The notes beneath the pieces are model-generated. The model was given only the letters and a program-made list of their open reading frames with translations. It searched no databases and had not been told where the DNA came from. Of a stretch of DNA of 64,000 nucleotides, positions 47,962 through 56,698 are shown piece after piece. A program made the translations under genes and the position numbers. Position 1 is the stretch's first letter; each line of letters opens with the position of its first letter. Source of the stretch: JAATFS01 sp037145635 (GTDB taxonomy: Bacteria > Pseudomonadota > Gammaproteobacteria > Xanthomonadales > Xanthomonadaceae); NCBI GenBank assembly GCA_037145635.1, contig JBBCXB010000001.1, forward strand, positions 62,001-126,000, in the 5' to 3' direction.

Positions 47962-49058
47962 GGTCCTACCGGAGAGGAAGCGACCTGTCTCCTTCGTCCC
48001 TGCGGCGGCGCCCGCGCCCGCGCTGGGTGGCGTGGCTGGCGCTGCTCGCGCTGGCGGCGGCGCTGGCCGCGTGCGCACCCGGCGGCGGTCGCGGCGACGA
48101 CGGCGTGGTGCGGGTGATCGGCCCGTCCGGCGTCTTCGCCGACGTCTACCGCAAGTTCGTCATCGCGCCGTTCGAGGCGGCGCACCCGGACATCCGGGTC
48201 GAGTACCAGCCCAGCCCGAACTCGGCGCAGACGCTGGCGTTGCTGACCCTGCAGCAGGGCCAGCCGCAGGCCGACGTGGTGCTGCTCGACGCAGCGGTGG
48301 CGATCCGCGCCGGGAAGCAGGGACTGCTGGCCCCGCTCGACGCGCCCGCGCTCACCCACCTGGCGGACTACCCGGCGTGGGCGCGCATGGCCGGCGGCCG
48401 CGCCCTGGCGTTCTCGCAGGACAACCTGGTGGTGGTCTACAACACCGAGCGCGTGCCCCGCCCGCCGACCCGCTGGAAAGAACTGGCCGACCCGAAGTAC
48501 AAGGGCCGGATCGCGGCCAAGCTGACCGACACCCGCGGGGTGATCCTGCTGCCGATCCTGGACCGGGCGCTGGGCGTGGACTACACGCGCGGCATCGAGC
48601 CGGCGCTGGCGCTGCTGCGGCGCATCGGCGACAACGTCTCCACCTGGGAGCCGTCGCCGGACTGCTATGCGGTGGTGCAGAGCGGCGAGGCGGACCTGTC
48701 GATCTGCTGGAACGCGCGTGCCCAATATCTGCACGACACCCAGGGCGGCCGGATCGACACGGTGGTGCCGCAGGAAGGCACGGTCGGCCAGCTCAACACG
48801 ATCGGCCTGGTCGCCGGATCGACGCAGGCCAACAAGGCGCTGCAGTTCATCGACCATGCCCTGGGCCCGCAGGCGCAGGCCGAGTTCGCGCTCAGGTCGT
48901 ACTACGGGCCGGTCAATCCCCGGGTGCAGCTGCCGGCGGCGGTCGCCACGCGCATCCACGGCCCGGCCGCGCCGATGACGCTGGACTGGGACTGGATCGC
49001 CGAACGCTACGCGGCGTGGATCCAGCGGATCAATCGCGAAGTCATCCTGTCCCGGTGA
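47943..49058 (+). CDS. ABC importer substrate-binding lipoprotein (PotD/AfuA type)
   Basis: A 371-residue lipoprotein with a signal and lipobox ALAAC (Cys44). The mature part is a type-II binding protein of the PotD/AfuA/PhnS superfamily (PFEAAHPDIRVEYQPSPNSAQTL; DVVLLDAAVA; DNLVVVYNTERVPRPPTRWKELADPKYKGRIA). This group binds polyamines, Fe(III), phosphonates, thiamine or small amines, so the ligand cannot be fixed by sequence. It overlaps the end of the M19 gene by 19 nt and precedes the ATPase and two permeases. Confidence 0.88.
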   Translation: MATGIVRSYRRGSDLSPSSLRRRPRPRWVAWLALLALAAALAACAPGGGRGDDGVVRVIGPSGVFADVYRKFVIAPFEAAHPDIRVEYQPSPNSAQTLALLTLQQGQPQADVVLLDAAVAIRAGKQGLLAPLDAPALTHLADYPAWARMAGGRALAFSQDNLVVVYNTERVPRPPTRWKELADPKYKGRIAAKLTDTRGVILLPILDRALGVDYTRGIEPALALLRRIGDNVSTWEPSPDCYAVVQSGEADLSICWNARAQYLHDTQGGRIDTVVPQEGTVGQLNTIGLVAGSTQANKALQFIDHALGPQAQAEFALRSYYGPVNPRVQLPAAVATRIHGPAAPMTLDWDWIAERYAAWIQRINREVILSR

Positions 49059-50182
49059 GCCGCATCGACATGCACACGAACCCCAGCGAGAACGCCCGCG
49101 CCGCCGGCGCGCCCCCCGAGGCGCCGCACGTCCTGGTCCAGGGCCTGGGCAAGCACCATCCCGGGATGGCGCGGCCGGCGGTGGAGGAGGTCGGCTTCGC
49201 GCTGCGCAAGGGCGAGATGCTGGCGCTGCTGGGCCCCTCCGGCTGCGGCAAGACCACGATCCTGCGCATGATCGCCGGGCTCACCGCGCCCAGCGCCGGG
49301 CGCATCGAGGTCGGCGGGCGCGACCTCACCGACGTGCCGGTGCACGCGCGCAACATCGGCATGGTGTTCCAGTCGTACGCGCTGTTCCCGCACCTGAGCG
49401 TGGCCGAGAACGTCGCGTTCGGCCTGCGCATGCGCCAGGTCGCCCGCGGCGACCGCGCGGCGCGGGTACGGCAGGCGCTGGCGCTGGTGAAACTGGACGG
49501 GCTGGGCGAGCGCCGCATCGGCCAGCTCTCCGGCGGCCAGCAGCAGCGCGCGGCGATCGCCCGCGCCTTGGTGATCGAGCCGGAGCTGCTGCTGCTGGAC
49601 GAGCCGCTGTCCAACCTCGACGCGCGCCTGCGCGACCAGATGCGCGAGGAGATCCGCGAGATCCAGGCGCGCACCGGCGTCACCACGCTGTTCGTCACCC
49701 ACGACCAGGACGAGGCGCTGTCGATGGCCGACCGCCTGGCGGTGCTGTCGGCCGGGCGCCTGGAACAGCTGGGCACGCCGCGCGAGATCTTCGAGGCGCC
49801 GGCCAGCGACTTCGTCGCCGCCTTCATCGGCAGCGGCAACTTCTTCGCCGCCCACGCCACGGCGCCGGGCGTGGCACAGGTCGAGGGCCTGGGCGAACTG
49901 CATCACGAGGGCGGCGTGCCGCCGCCGGGGCCGCTGCGGCTGATGGTGCGGCCGCACCGGTTCCGGCTGCTGGCCGACACGCAGGCGGCGGTCAACCGCT
50001 TCGCCGGCACGATCGAGCAGGTGGTGTACCGCGGCCAGGTGCAGAGCCTGCGGGTGCGGGTGGGATCGCACGTGCTGCAGGTGGACCTGCCCACGCATGC
50101 CGGCGTGGCCTACCGCGCGGGCGAGGGCGTGAGCCTGGGCGTGGCGCCGGCCGATGTCACCCGGGTCGGGAGCGGCGCATGA
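49055..50182 (+). CDS. ABC importer ATPase (PotA type)
   Basis: A nucleotide-binding subunit. Counted from ATG 49070, Walker A GPSGCGKTT is at 55-63, then the Q-loop MVFQSYALFPHLSV, the signature LSGGQQQR, Walker B LLLLDEP and the H-loop FVTHDQDEAL, followed by a C-terminal TOBE/regulatory domain as in PotA/FbpC. GTG 49055 overlaps the upstream stop codon (GTGA) and is taken as the start; ATG 49070 is an alternative. It drives uptake by the two permeases downstream. Confidence 0.93.
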   Translation: MSRIDMHTNPSENARAAGAPPEAPHVLVQGLGKHHPGMARPAVEEVGFALRKGEMLALLGPSGCGKTTILRMIAGLTAPSAGRIEVGGRDLTDVPVHARNIGMVFQSYALFPHLSVAENVAFGLRMRQVARGDRAARVRQALALVKLDGLGERRIGQLSGGQQQRAAIARALVIEPELLLLDEPLSNLDARLRDQMREEIREIQARTGVTTLFVTHDQDEALSMADRLAVLSAGRLEQLGTPREIFEAPASDFVAAFIGSGNFFAAHATAPGVAQVEGLGELHHEGGVPPPGPLRLMVRPHRFRLLADTQAAVNRFAGTIEQVVYRGQVQSLRVRVGSHVLQVDLPTHAGVAYRAGEGVSLGVAPADVTRVGSGA

Positions 50183-51051
50183 GCGCGGCGGCGGCCGGCA
50201 CGCTCGCGGCCCCGATGCTGCGGACCCGCCGCGGCGCGGCGTGGCTGGCGCTGCCCGGCCTGCTGGTGCTGTTCGCCACCTTCGTGCTGCCGATGGCGTG
50301 GCTGCTGCGGGTCTCGTTCGGCGGTGGCGGCGTGGCGGCCAGCGGCTGGACGCTGCAGGCCTATCGCCGGATCGTCGCCGATCCCTACTACTGGCAGGTG
50401 GCCTGGAACACCCTCGAGCTCGGCCTGGGCGTGAGCGTGGCGACGGTGCTGCTGGCGTATCCGCTGGCGCTGTTCCTGAGCCGCAGCCGCAGCCGCTGGC
50501 GCGGCGTGCTGGCCGCGCTGGCGATGGCGCCGATGCTGGTCTCGGCGGTGGTGCGCACCTACGGCTGGATGGTGCTGCTCGGCCCGCAGGGCGCGGTCAA
50601 CGCCACGCTGACGGCACTGGGCGCGATCCACGCGCCGCTGCCGCTGAGCAACAACCTGCTGGGCGCGTCCATCGCGCTGGTGCAGATCCTGATGCCGTAC
50701 GCGATCCTGGCGATGATGGGCGGCTTCGGCCGGCTCGACCCGCGGCTGGAGGAGGCCGCCGCCTCGCTCGGCGCCACCCCGGTGCAGGTGTTCGTCCGGG
50801 TGGTGCTGCCGCTGAGCCTGCCGGCGGCGTTCACCGCGGGCCTGCTGGTCTTCATCCTGGCGGTGTCCTCGTTCGTCACCCCGCGGCTGATCGGCGGCGG
50901 GCGGGTGTTCGTGCTCGGGACCGAGGTGTTCAACGAGGCCACGGTGACGCTGGACTGGCCGCTGGCGGCGGCGCTGTCGATCGTGCTGCTGTTGCTGTTC
51001 GGCCTGGTGCTGGCGGTGTACCGGCGGCTGCTGCGCGGCATGGAGGCCTGA
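50179..51051 (+). CDS. ABC importer permease 1 (PotB type)
   Basis: A 290-residue inner-membrane permease with six predicted helices. The EAA loop that contacts the ATPase is present (DPRLEEAAASLGATPVQVFVRVVLPLSLP). Start AAWLALPGLLVLFATFVLPMAWLLRVSF is typical for PotB-like subunits. ATGA overlap with the ATPase gene. Confidence 0.92.
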   Translation: MSAAAAGTLAAPMLRTRRGAAWLALPGLLVLFATFVLPMAWLLRVSFGGGGVAASGWTLQAYRRIVADPYYWQVAWNTLELGLGVSVATVLLAYPLALFLSRSRSRWRGVLAALAMAPMLVSAVVRTYGWMVLLGPQGAVNATLTALGAIHAPLPLSNNLLGASIALVQILMPYAILAMMGGFGRLDPRLEEAAASLGATPVQVFVRVVLPLSLPAAFTAGLLVFILAVSSFVTPRLIGGGRVFVLGTEVFNEATVTLDWPLAAALSIVLLLLFGLVLAVYRRLLRGMEA

Positions 51052-51054
51052 GGC

Positions 51055-51855
51055 ATGGAACGCAGCGCCCTGCCCGTGGCCGGTCGCGTGGCCTGGTATG
51101 CGCTGCTGGCGGCGCTGTACCTGTTCCTGCTCGCGCCGATCCTGGTGGTCGTGGTGGTCTCGTTCGACACCCGGCCCTACCTGGCGTTCCCGCCGGCCGG
51201 GTGGTCGCTGGACGCGTACGCGCGGGTCTTCCGCAATGCCGCCTTCATCGCCGCCTTCGGCCGCAGCGTGCTCATCGGCGCCGGGGTCGGCGTGCTCGCG
51301 GTGGCGATCGGCGCGGGCCTGGCGCTGGCGTTCGTGCGCCGCGGCGCGCGCGCGCGGGCCTGGCTGGACACGCTGGTGGCCGCGCCGCTGCTGGTGCCGC
51401 ACGTGGCGCTGGCGATGGGCATGCTGCTGGTGCTGGCCCGCGCCGGCTGGCTGGACAGCTACGCCGGGGTGGTACTGGCGCACCTGGGCATCACCCTGCC
51501 GTACGTGGTGCGCACGATCGGGACCAGCCTGCTGGCGATCGACCCGCAGCTGGAGGAGGCCGCGCGGGTGCACGGCGCCGACACGCGGCAGGTGCTGCTG
51601 CGGGTGGTGCTGCCGCTGATCCGGCCCGGCCTGGTCGCCGCCGGCGTGATGGCGTTCCTGGTGTCCTTCGACGAGGTGACGCTGACCCTGTTCATCGTCT
51701 CGACCCGGGTCGCCACCCTGCCGACCGCGCTCTACCACTATCTCGAATACTCGGTGGACCCGCAGGTGGCGGCGCTGTCAGTGCTGCTGATCGGGCTGTC
51801 GATCGTCACCGTGGTCGTGGTCGAGCGCCTGGTCGGCCTCCGGCGCGCGCTGTGA
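51055..51855 (+). CDS. ABC importer permease 2 (PotC type)
   Basis: A 266-residue inner-membrane permease, the partner of the preceding one. The EAA loop reads DPQLEEAARVHGADTRQVLLRVVLPLIRP. FLLAPILVVVVVSFDTRPYLAFPPAGWSLDAYARVF is typical of PotC-like subunits. It starts 3 nt after permease 1 and overlaps the esterase start (GTGA). Confidence 0.92.
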   Translation: MERSALPVAGRVAWYALLAALYLFLLAPILVVVVVSFDTRPYLAFPPAGWSLDAYARVFRNAAFIAAFGRSVLIGAGVGVLAVAIGAGLALAFVRRGARARAWLDTLVAAPLLVPHVALAMGMLLVLARAGWLDSYAGVVLAHLGITLPYVVRTIGTSLLAIDPQLEEAARVHGADTRQVLLRVVLPLIRPGLVAAGVMAFLVSFDEVTLTLFIVSTRVATLPTALYHYLEYSVDPQVAALSVLLIGLSIVTVVVVERLVGLRRAL

Positions 51856-53393
51856 GGCCGGGCGGTCCGATCGTCGCCGAGACCCGCTCCGGCCCCGTGC
51901 AGGGCCGCCGGGAGCACGGCGCAGGCGTGTTCCTCGGCGTGCCGTATGCGCAGCCGGTCACCGCCGCCAACCGCTTCGCCGCGCCGTCGCCGGTCGAGCC
52001 CTGGCGGGAGCTGCGCGCCGCCACCCGGCTCGGCGAGGTGTGCCCGCAGGTGCCGACCTACGGGCCGGTCGGCCAGGCCGCCGCCTCGGCGCTCGCGGCC
52101 GGCAGCGACTTCCTCACCGCCAACATCCGCACCCCCGCGCTCGATGGCGCCGCGCCGGTGCTGTTCTGGATCCACGGCGGCGGCTATGCGCTGGGGTCGG
52201 CCAACGAGCCGGTGCTGCAGAGCGGCGCGTTCGCCGCCAGCGGCGTGGTCGAGGTCACCGTCAACTACCGGCTCGGCGCGCTCGGCTTCCTGCACCTGGA
52301 CGGCGCGCCCGACAACCGCGGCCTGCTCGACCTGGTGGAGGCGCTGCGCTGGGTGCAGACCCATATCGCCGCCTTCGGCGGCGACCCGGCGCGGGTCACC
52401 CTGGCCGGGCGCTCGGCCGGCGGCTTCGCGGTCGCCGCGCTGATGGCGATGCCCGCCGCCCGCGGCCTGTTCGCGCGCGCACTGCCGCAGAGCGGTGCCA
52501 GTACCGGCGTGGTCGAGGCCGAGGACGCCCTCAAGCTGACCCGGCGCCTGTGCGCGGCGCTGGAGGTCGGTCCGGCGCAGCTGGCGCGGGTGCCGCTGGC
52601 GCGGCTGCTGCGGGCCCAGCGCGACCTGTGCAACGCCTCCTACGAACAGCACGACTATGCGCGCGACGGCGCCGCGGCGATGCTCGGCGTGCCGTTCGTG
52701 CCGGTGCTGGGCGGCCGTTCGCTGCCCGAGCACCCCGAGGCCGCGGCGGCGGCCGGGCGGCTGGCGCCGGTCCCGATGATGATCGGCTGCACCACCGGCG
52801 AGTACGTCACCCACGCCACCGCGCATGCCGGGGCCGGCGCGGTGGACTTCGCGTGGGCGGCGGCGCGGCTGCACGAGCGGGTGCGGGCGCTGGGGCTGAG
52901 CGGCGAGGAGATCGTGCGGCGCTATCGGCGCGCGCTGCCGCGGCATACGCCGCTGGGGATCTGGCGGGCGGTGGCCGGCGACCTGGTGTTCCAGAACCCG
53001 GCGACCCGGTTCGCACGCCTGCACGCACGCCATCAGCCGGTGTGGAAGTACCTGTTCGGGCCGGAGGGCCCGGACGAGACCGGCGCACCGCACGGCGCCG
53101 AGGTCGGCCTGGTGTGGTACCGCGACGGCATGGACACCGCGCTGCAGCCGCCGCGGCAGCGCGTGGACGCGGCCGACACCGCGTTCGCGGCGAAGGTGCA
53201 CGCCCTGTGGGCGAGCTTCGTGCACGCCGGCGCGCCCCGCGCCGACGGCACCGCCTGGCCGCGCTTCGGCGCCGACGCGCCGCAGCTGCTGCGCATCGCC
53301 GACGGGGCGGTGTGGCCGGCGCCCGATCCCTTCGCGGGGCGCCCCGCGCTGTGGGACCCGCCGGCCAATGCCCCCGCTCAGGCCAGCCGGTAG
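51852..53393 (+). CDS. Type-B carboxylesterase
   Basis: A 513-residue alpha/beta hydrolase of the carboxylesterase/lipase type-B family. The oxyanion loop is HGGG (108-111) and the nucleophile Ser188 lies in GRSAGG (Arg replaces the usual Glu before Ser). The late catalytic His is in GAPHGAEVGLVW. No signal peptide, so probably cytoplasmic, acting on imported esters or amides. The GTG start overlaps the permease stop codon, making this the last gene of the operon. Its 3' end overlaps the convergent HAD gene by 16 nt. Confidence 0.88.
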   Translation: MRPGGPIVAETRSGPVQGRREHGAGVFLGVPYAQPVTAANRFAAPSPVEPWRELRAATRLGEVCPQVPTYGPVGQAAASALAAGSDFLTANIRTPALDGAAPVLFWIHGGGYALGSANEPVLQSGAFAASGVVEVTVNYRLGALGFLHLDGAPDNRGLLDLVEALRWVQTHIAAFGGDPARVTLAGRSAGGFAVAALMAMPAARGLFARALPQSGASTGVVEAEDALKLTRRLCAALEVGPAQLARVPLARLLRAQRDLCNASYEQHDYARDGAAAMLGVPFVPVLGGRSLPEHPEAAAAAGRLAPVPMMIGCTTGEYVTHATAHAGAGAVDFAWAAARLHERVRALGLSGEEIVRRYRRALPRHTPLGIWRAVAGDLVFQNPATRFARLHARHQPVWKYLFGPEGPDETGAPHGAEVGLVWYRDGMDTALQPPRQRVDAADTAFAAKVHALWASFVHAGAPRADGTAWPRFGADAPQLLRIADGAVWPAPDPFAGRPALWDPPANAPAQASR

Positions 53394-53995
53394 CGCCTGA
53401 GCACCCGCCGCAGCGAGGCCGCGTCGGTCACGGTGTCGGCGTGCAGGCCGGCGGCACGGGCGCCGCGCACGTTGACGAACAGGTCGTCGACGAACAGCGT
53501 GTGCTGCGGCGCGCTGCCGAAATGCGCCAGCGCCTGCAGGTAGACCTGCGCCTGCGGCTTGCGCCCGCCGAGCGCGCCGCTGCACAGCACCCGCCCCTGC
53601 AGCAGGGGGAACAGCGACGGCACGATCTGCGCGATCGCCTGCGCCATCAGCGGGCCGTTGTTGGTCAGCACCCCGATCGGGGTCCGCGCGGCCACCGCCA
53701 GCACCTGCGCGAGCACGCGCGGATCGGCCTGGCAGGCGGCCACGCGGGCGGCGATCCAGGTCGCTTCGTCCACCGGCGCGCCCAGCCCTGCGCCCAACTG
53801 TCGCAGGTAGGTGGGCGTGTCCAGCTCGCCGCCGTCGTAGGCGGTCTCCAGCCCGGAGCCGAACAGCACCCGCTCGGCCTGCGCGCTGCCGCAGCCGGTG
53901 GCCGCGGCCAGGTGCGCCAGGCGCAGCGGCCGGCGGTACGCGGCGAGCACGCCGTCGAAGTCGAGCAGCAGCAGGCGCGGCGGGGCGGCGATCAT
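53378..53995 (-). CDS. HAD-superfamily hydrolase
   Basis: A 205-residue phosphatase-like protein of the HAD IA group. Motif I is LLDFDGVL (D12, D14), motif II VLTNNG, motif III Lys in GGRKPQAQVYLQAL, and motif IV FVDDLFVNV. The substrate is unknown, perhaps a small phosphorylated metabolite. ATG 53995 is chosen because the HAD fold begins five residues later. It is transcribed towards the esterase gene and overlaps its 3' end by 16 nt. Confidence 0.88.
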   Translation of the reverse strand: MIAAPPRLLLLDFDGVLAAYRRPLRLAHLAAATGCGSAQAERVLFGSGLETAYDGGELDTPTYLRQLGAGLGAPVDEATWIAARVAACQADPRVLAQVLAVAARTPIGVLTNNGPLMAQAIAQIVPSLFPLLQGRVLCSGALGGRKPQAQVYLQALAHFGSAPQHTLFVDDLFVNVRGARAAGLHADTVTDAASLRRVLRRYRLA

Positions 53996-54319
53996 CGGCG
54001 CGGGCGGTCGCCGGGCGCGGCGAGGGTGCAGGGCAGGGGCATCGGCGCGGCGGCATCGTGCGGGGGATCCGGAAGCATAGCGCGGCCCCGCCGCCGGGTA
54101 GTTCCGCTGTGCGCCGGCGCGCTGCGCCACGCCCGCCCGGTCCCCGAACGTCTTCCGCGCGCCTACCCGTCCAGCACGCACCTACCCGCCGCGTGCGCCC
54201 GCTCGGCGGCGCGTGCTGGCTATGGTCGATCTGCGCCGCGGCACTGCGGCCCGCCACCGGTTCGGGAGCCCGGCGGCGCGATCGATCACCACATACCGTC
54301 ACTCCGGGGGTTCATTGCA
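53996..54319. other. Intergenic region upstream of TonB receptor 54320
   Basis: A 324-nt divergent region with no gene. It should hold promoters for the HAD gene and the receptor. I see no convincing -35/-10 pair; the stretch 54220-54320 is GC-rich with weak AT content. Confidence 0.4.
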
Positions 54320-56626
54320 ATGGGCAAGCGCATCAAGTCCGACCGTCTGGCCGCTTCTGTTTCGACGATCGTCAACCGTGCACGCAGCGGCAACGCCGCC
54401 GCCTCGATGGCAATGCTGCTGGCGGGCGCGCAGGCGCTGCCGGCCTGGGCACAGAGCACCGACGGCCAGGCCACCACGCTCGACGCCGTCAGCGTGGTCG
54501 GCATCGGCTCCACCCGCACCACCGCATCGGTGTCGGCTGCCGAGATCGACGCGCAGGTGCCGGGCGTGGCGCCGCAGCAGCTGCTGGCCACGCTGCCGGG
54601 CGTGAACGTGCAGACCACCGACCCGTTCGGGCTGTACGAGTTCGGCAATTCGATGACCATCCGCGGCTTCTCGGCCAACCAGATCGGCGTCACCCTCGAC
54701 GGCGTCCCGATCGAGACCTACGACACCCGCGAAGGCGGCCCGATCAGCCGCTACGTCTCCAGCGAGAACCTGATGGACGTGACCGTGTCGGCCGGCTCCG
54801 GCGACGTCACCCAGCCGTCCTACCACGCGCTCGGCGGCGCGATCCGCTACACCAGCCTGCCGCCCAAGGGCGGCGACCGCTGGAGCGGCAACCTGAGCCA
54901 GACCTTCGGCTCCGACGATCTGGTGCGCACCTTCGTGCGCCTGGACACGCCGGAGTGGTGGGCCGGCGGCCCGACCGCCTACTTCTCGGCCTCGCGCACC
55001 CAGGGCGGGGTCTGGGACATGCCGCCGGCCACGCAGAAGAGCGACCACTTCGAGGCCAAGATCCGCCAGGCCTGGGACGTGGGCAGCCTCACGCTGGGCT
55101 GGATCTACAACAACCGCAGCGACTACGACATCCAGTCCTACAACTCCGACGGCTCGCTGGCCTGGCAGCTGCACGAGCGCCTCACCGGCAACCCCGAGGT
55201 CGACGCCGAGCACTACACCGAGTGGCAGAACGGCCGGCGCGACTCGCTGCTGAGCCTGTCCGGCGATTTCCTGTTCAACGACGCCGTCGGCTTCAGGTTC
55301 ACCGGGTACTACGAAAACAAGAACGGCTGGGGCGTGGGCGGCACCCCGCCGAGCACGGCGACCGGGCTCTACAACGACGCCATCGCCGGCACCCCCGGCC
55401 GCACCGACATCGCCATCCTCGACCCGCAGCAGGTCGACGCCGACGGCAACGTCACCCATGTCGGCGCGATGACCCGGCGCGAGGAGATCATGGGCGGCGA
55501 CCGCTACGGCCTGACCACCTCCGTGGCCTGGGAGACCGAGCGCAACAAGCTCGAGGTCGGCGCCTGGTACGAGAACTACGACTTCGACCAGGTGCGTCCG
55601 CTGTACAACCTCGACCCGGCCACCGGCGCGCTGCTCAAGGGCGAGCTGCCGGTGGTCATCTACTACGACAACCACTTCTCCACCGAGGTCAAGCAGCTCT
55701 ACGTCAAGGACACGCTGCGGCTGCTGGAGGACCGCCTGACCCTGGAGTTCGGCGCCAAGGGGCTGGACGTCAAGCGCGACTACCACGGCATCGCCAACCT
55801 GGCCGACTTCAACGCCAGCGTGACGCGCCGGGTCACGCTGAAGAACAGCGACTGGTTCCAGCCGCAGGTGGGGGCCAGCTACTCCTTCGGCAACGGCGTG
55901 CAGGTATTCGCCAACTACGCGGAGAACTTCAGCTCCGCGCCGCGGCTGGCGCTGACCTCCGGCGCCTTCAACCCCGACCTGCAGCCGGAGGAATCCACCA
56001 ACATCGACCTCGGCATCCGCGCCGAGTCCACCTCGTGGAGCGGCTACCTGGCGCTGTACCGGGTCAACTACGAGAACCGCATCATCGCCCTGACCGACCC
56101 CGACCCGCTGGTGGTCTCGCCGGAGATCTACGCCAACGTCGGCGACGTGCAGACCACCGGCGCCGAGCTGTCCGGCATGTGGCGCCCGGCCGAGGGCTGG
56201 CGCCTGGGCGCCTCGCTGACCTGGAACAAGTCCGAGTTCCAGGACGACTACTTCGGCCCGGTCAGCGGCGCGCTGGTGCCGGTGCAGGGCAACGAGGTGC
56301 CGGACTCGCCGAAGTTCATGCTCAGCGTCAACGGCGGCTGGCAGGGCGAGCGCTTCTTCGCCAACCTCGACGCTAAGTACACCGGCAAGCGCTACGGCGA
56401 CACCCTCAACACCGACCGCGTCGATTCGACCCTGATCTTCAACGGCAGCGTCGGCTACCAGGGCGGCGACGAGGGCTTCCTCGCCGGCGGCCGGCTGCAG
56501 GTCTCGATCTACAACATCCTGGACGACGACGACGCCATCGGCGCCATCTTCCCCAACGAGAGTTCCGGCTCGTACAACCTGATCGCGCCGCGCCAGGTGT
56601 TCGCCAGCCTGTCCTACAAGTTCTGA
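54320..56626 (+). CDS. TonB-dependent outer-membrane receptor, first gene of amine-oxidation unit
   Basis: A 768-residue receptor with a long N-terminal signal region ending LPAWAQS, TonB-box-like TTLDAVSVVGIGS, a plug (IDAQVPGVAPQQLLATLPGVNVQTTDPFGLYEFGNSMTIRGFSANQIGVTLDGVPI) and a barrel ending FASLSYKF. The plug type (NSMTIRGF, QIGVTLDGVP) differs from the other three receptors in the window. It probably brings the substrate of the periplasmic enzymes encoded downstream across the outer membrane. A 13-bp hairpin lies between it and the amine oxidase gene. Confidence 0.92.
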   Translation: MGKRIKSDRLAASVSTIVNRARSGNAAASMAMLLAGAQALPAWAQSTDGQATTLDAVSVVGIGSTRTTASVSAAEIDAQVPGVAPQQLLATLPGVNVQTTDPFGLYEFGNSMTIRGFSANQIGVTLDGVPIETYDTREGGPISRYVSSENLMDVTVSAGSGDVTQPSYHALGGAIRYTSLPPKGGDRWSGNLSQTFGSDDLVRTFVRLDTPEWWAGGPTAYFSASRTQGGVWDMPPATQKSDHFEAKIRQAWDVGSLTLGWIYNNRSDYDIQSYNSDGSLAWQLHERLTGNPEVDAEHYTEWQNGRRDSLLSLSGDFLFNDAVGFRFTGYYENKNGWGVGGTPPSTATGLYNDAIAGTPGRTDIAILDPQQVDADGNVTHVGAMTRREEIMGGDRYGLTTSVAWETERNKLEVGAWYENYDFDQVRPLYNLDPATGALLKGELPVVIYYDNHFSTEVKQLYVKDTLRLLEDRLTLEFGAKGLDVKRDYHGIANLADFNASVTRRVTLKNSDWFQPQVGASYSFGNGVQVFANYAENFSSAPRLALTSGAFNPDLQPEESTNIDLGIRAESTSWSGYLALYRVNYENRIIALTDPDPLVVSPEIYANVGDVQTTGAELSGMWRPAEGWRLGASLTWNKSEFQDDYFGPVSGALVPVQGNEVPDSPKFMLSVNGGWQGERFFANLDAKYTGKRYGDTLNTDRVDSTLIFNGSVGYQGGDEGFLAGGRLQVSIYNILDDDDAIGAIFPNESSGSYNLIAPRQVFASLSYKF

Positions 56627-56631
56627 TGGCG

Positions 56632-56661
56632 GCGGTACCGGCCGTGCGCGGCCGGTACCGC
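56632..56661 (+). terminator. Intra-operon hairpin after the TonB receptor gene
   Basis: GCGGTACCGGCCG and CGGCCGGTACCGC form a perfect 13-bp stem with loop TGCG, 5 nt after the receptor stop codon and 37 nt before the amine oxidase ATG. No T-run follows. It may partly terminate or protect the receptor mRNA so that receptor and enzyme levels differ. Confidence 0.55.
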
Positions 56662-56698
56662 ACGCCCACGCCGTGCACCCTGGGGAGTGGGGAATTCG

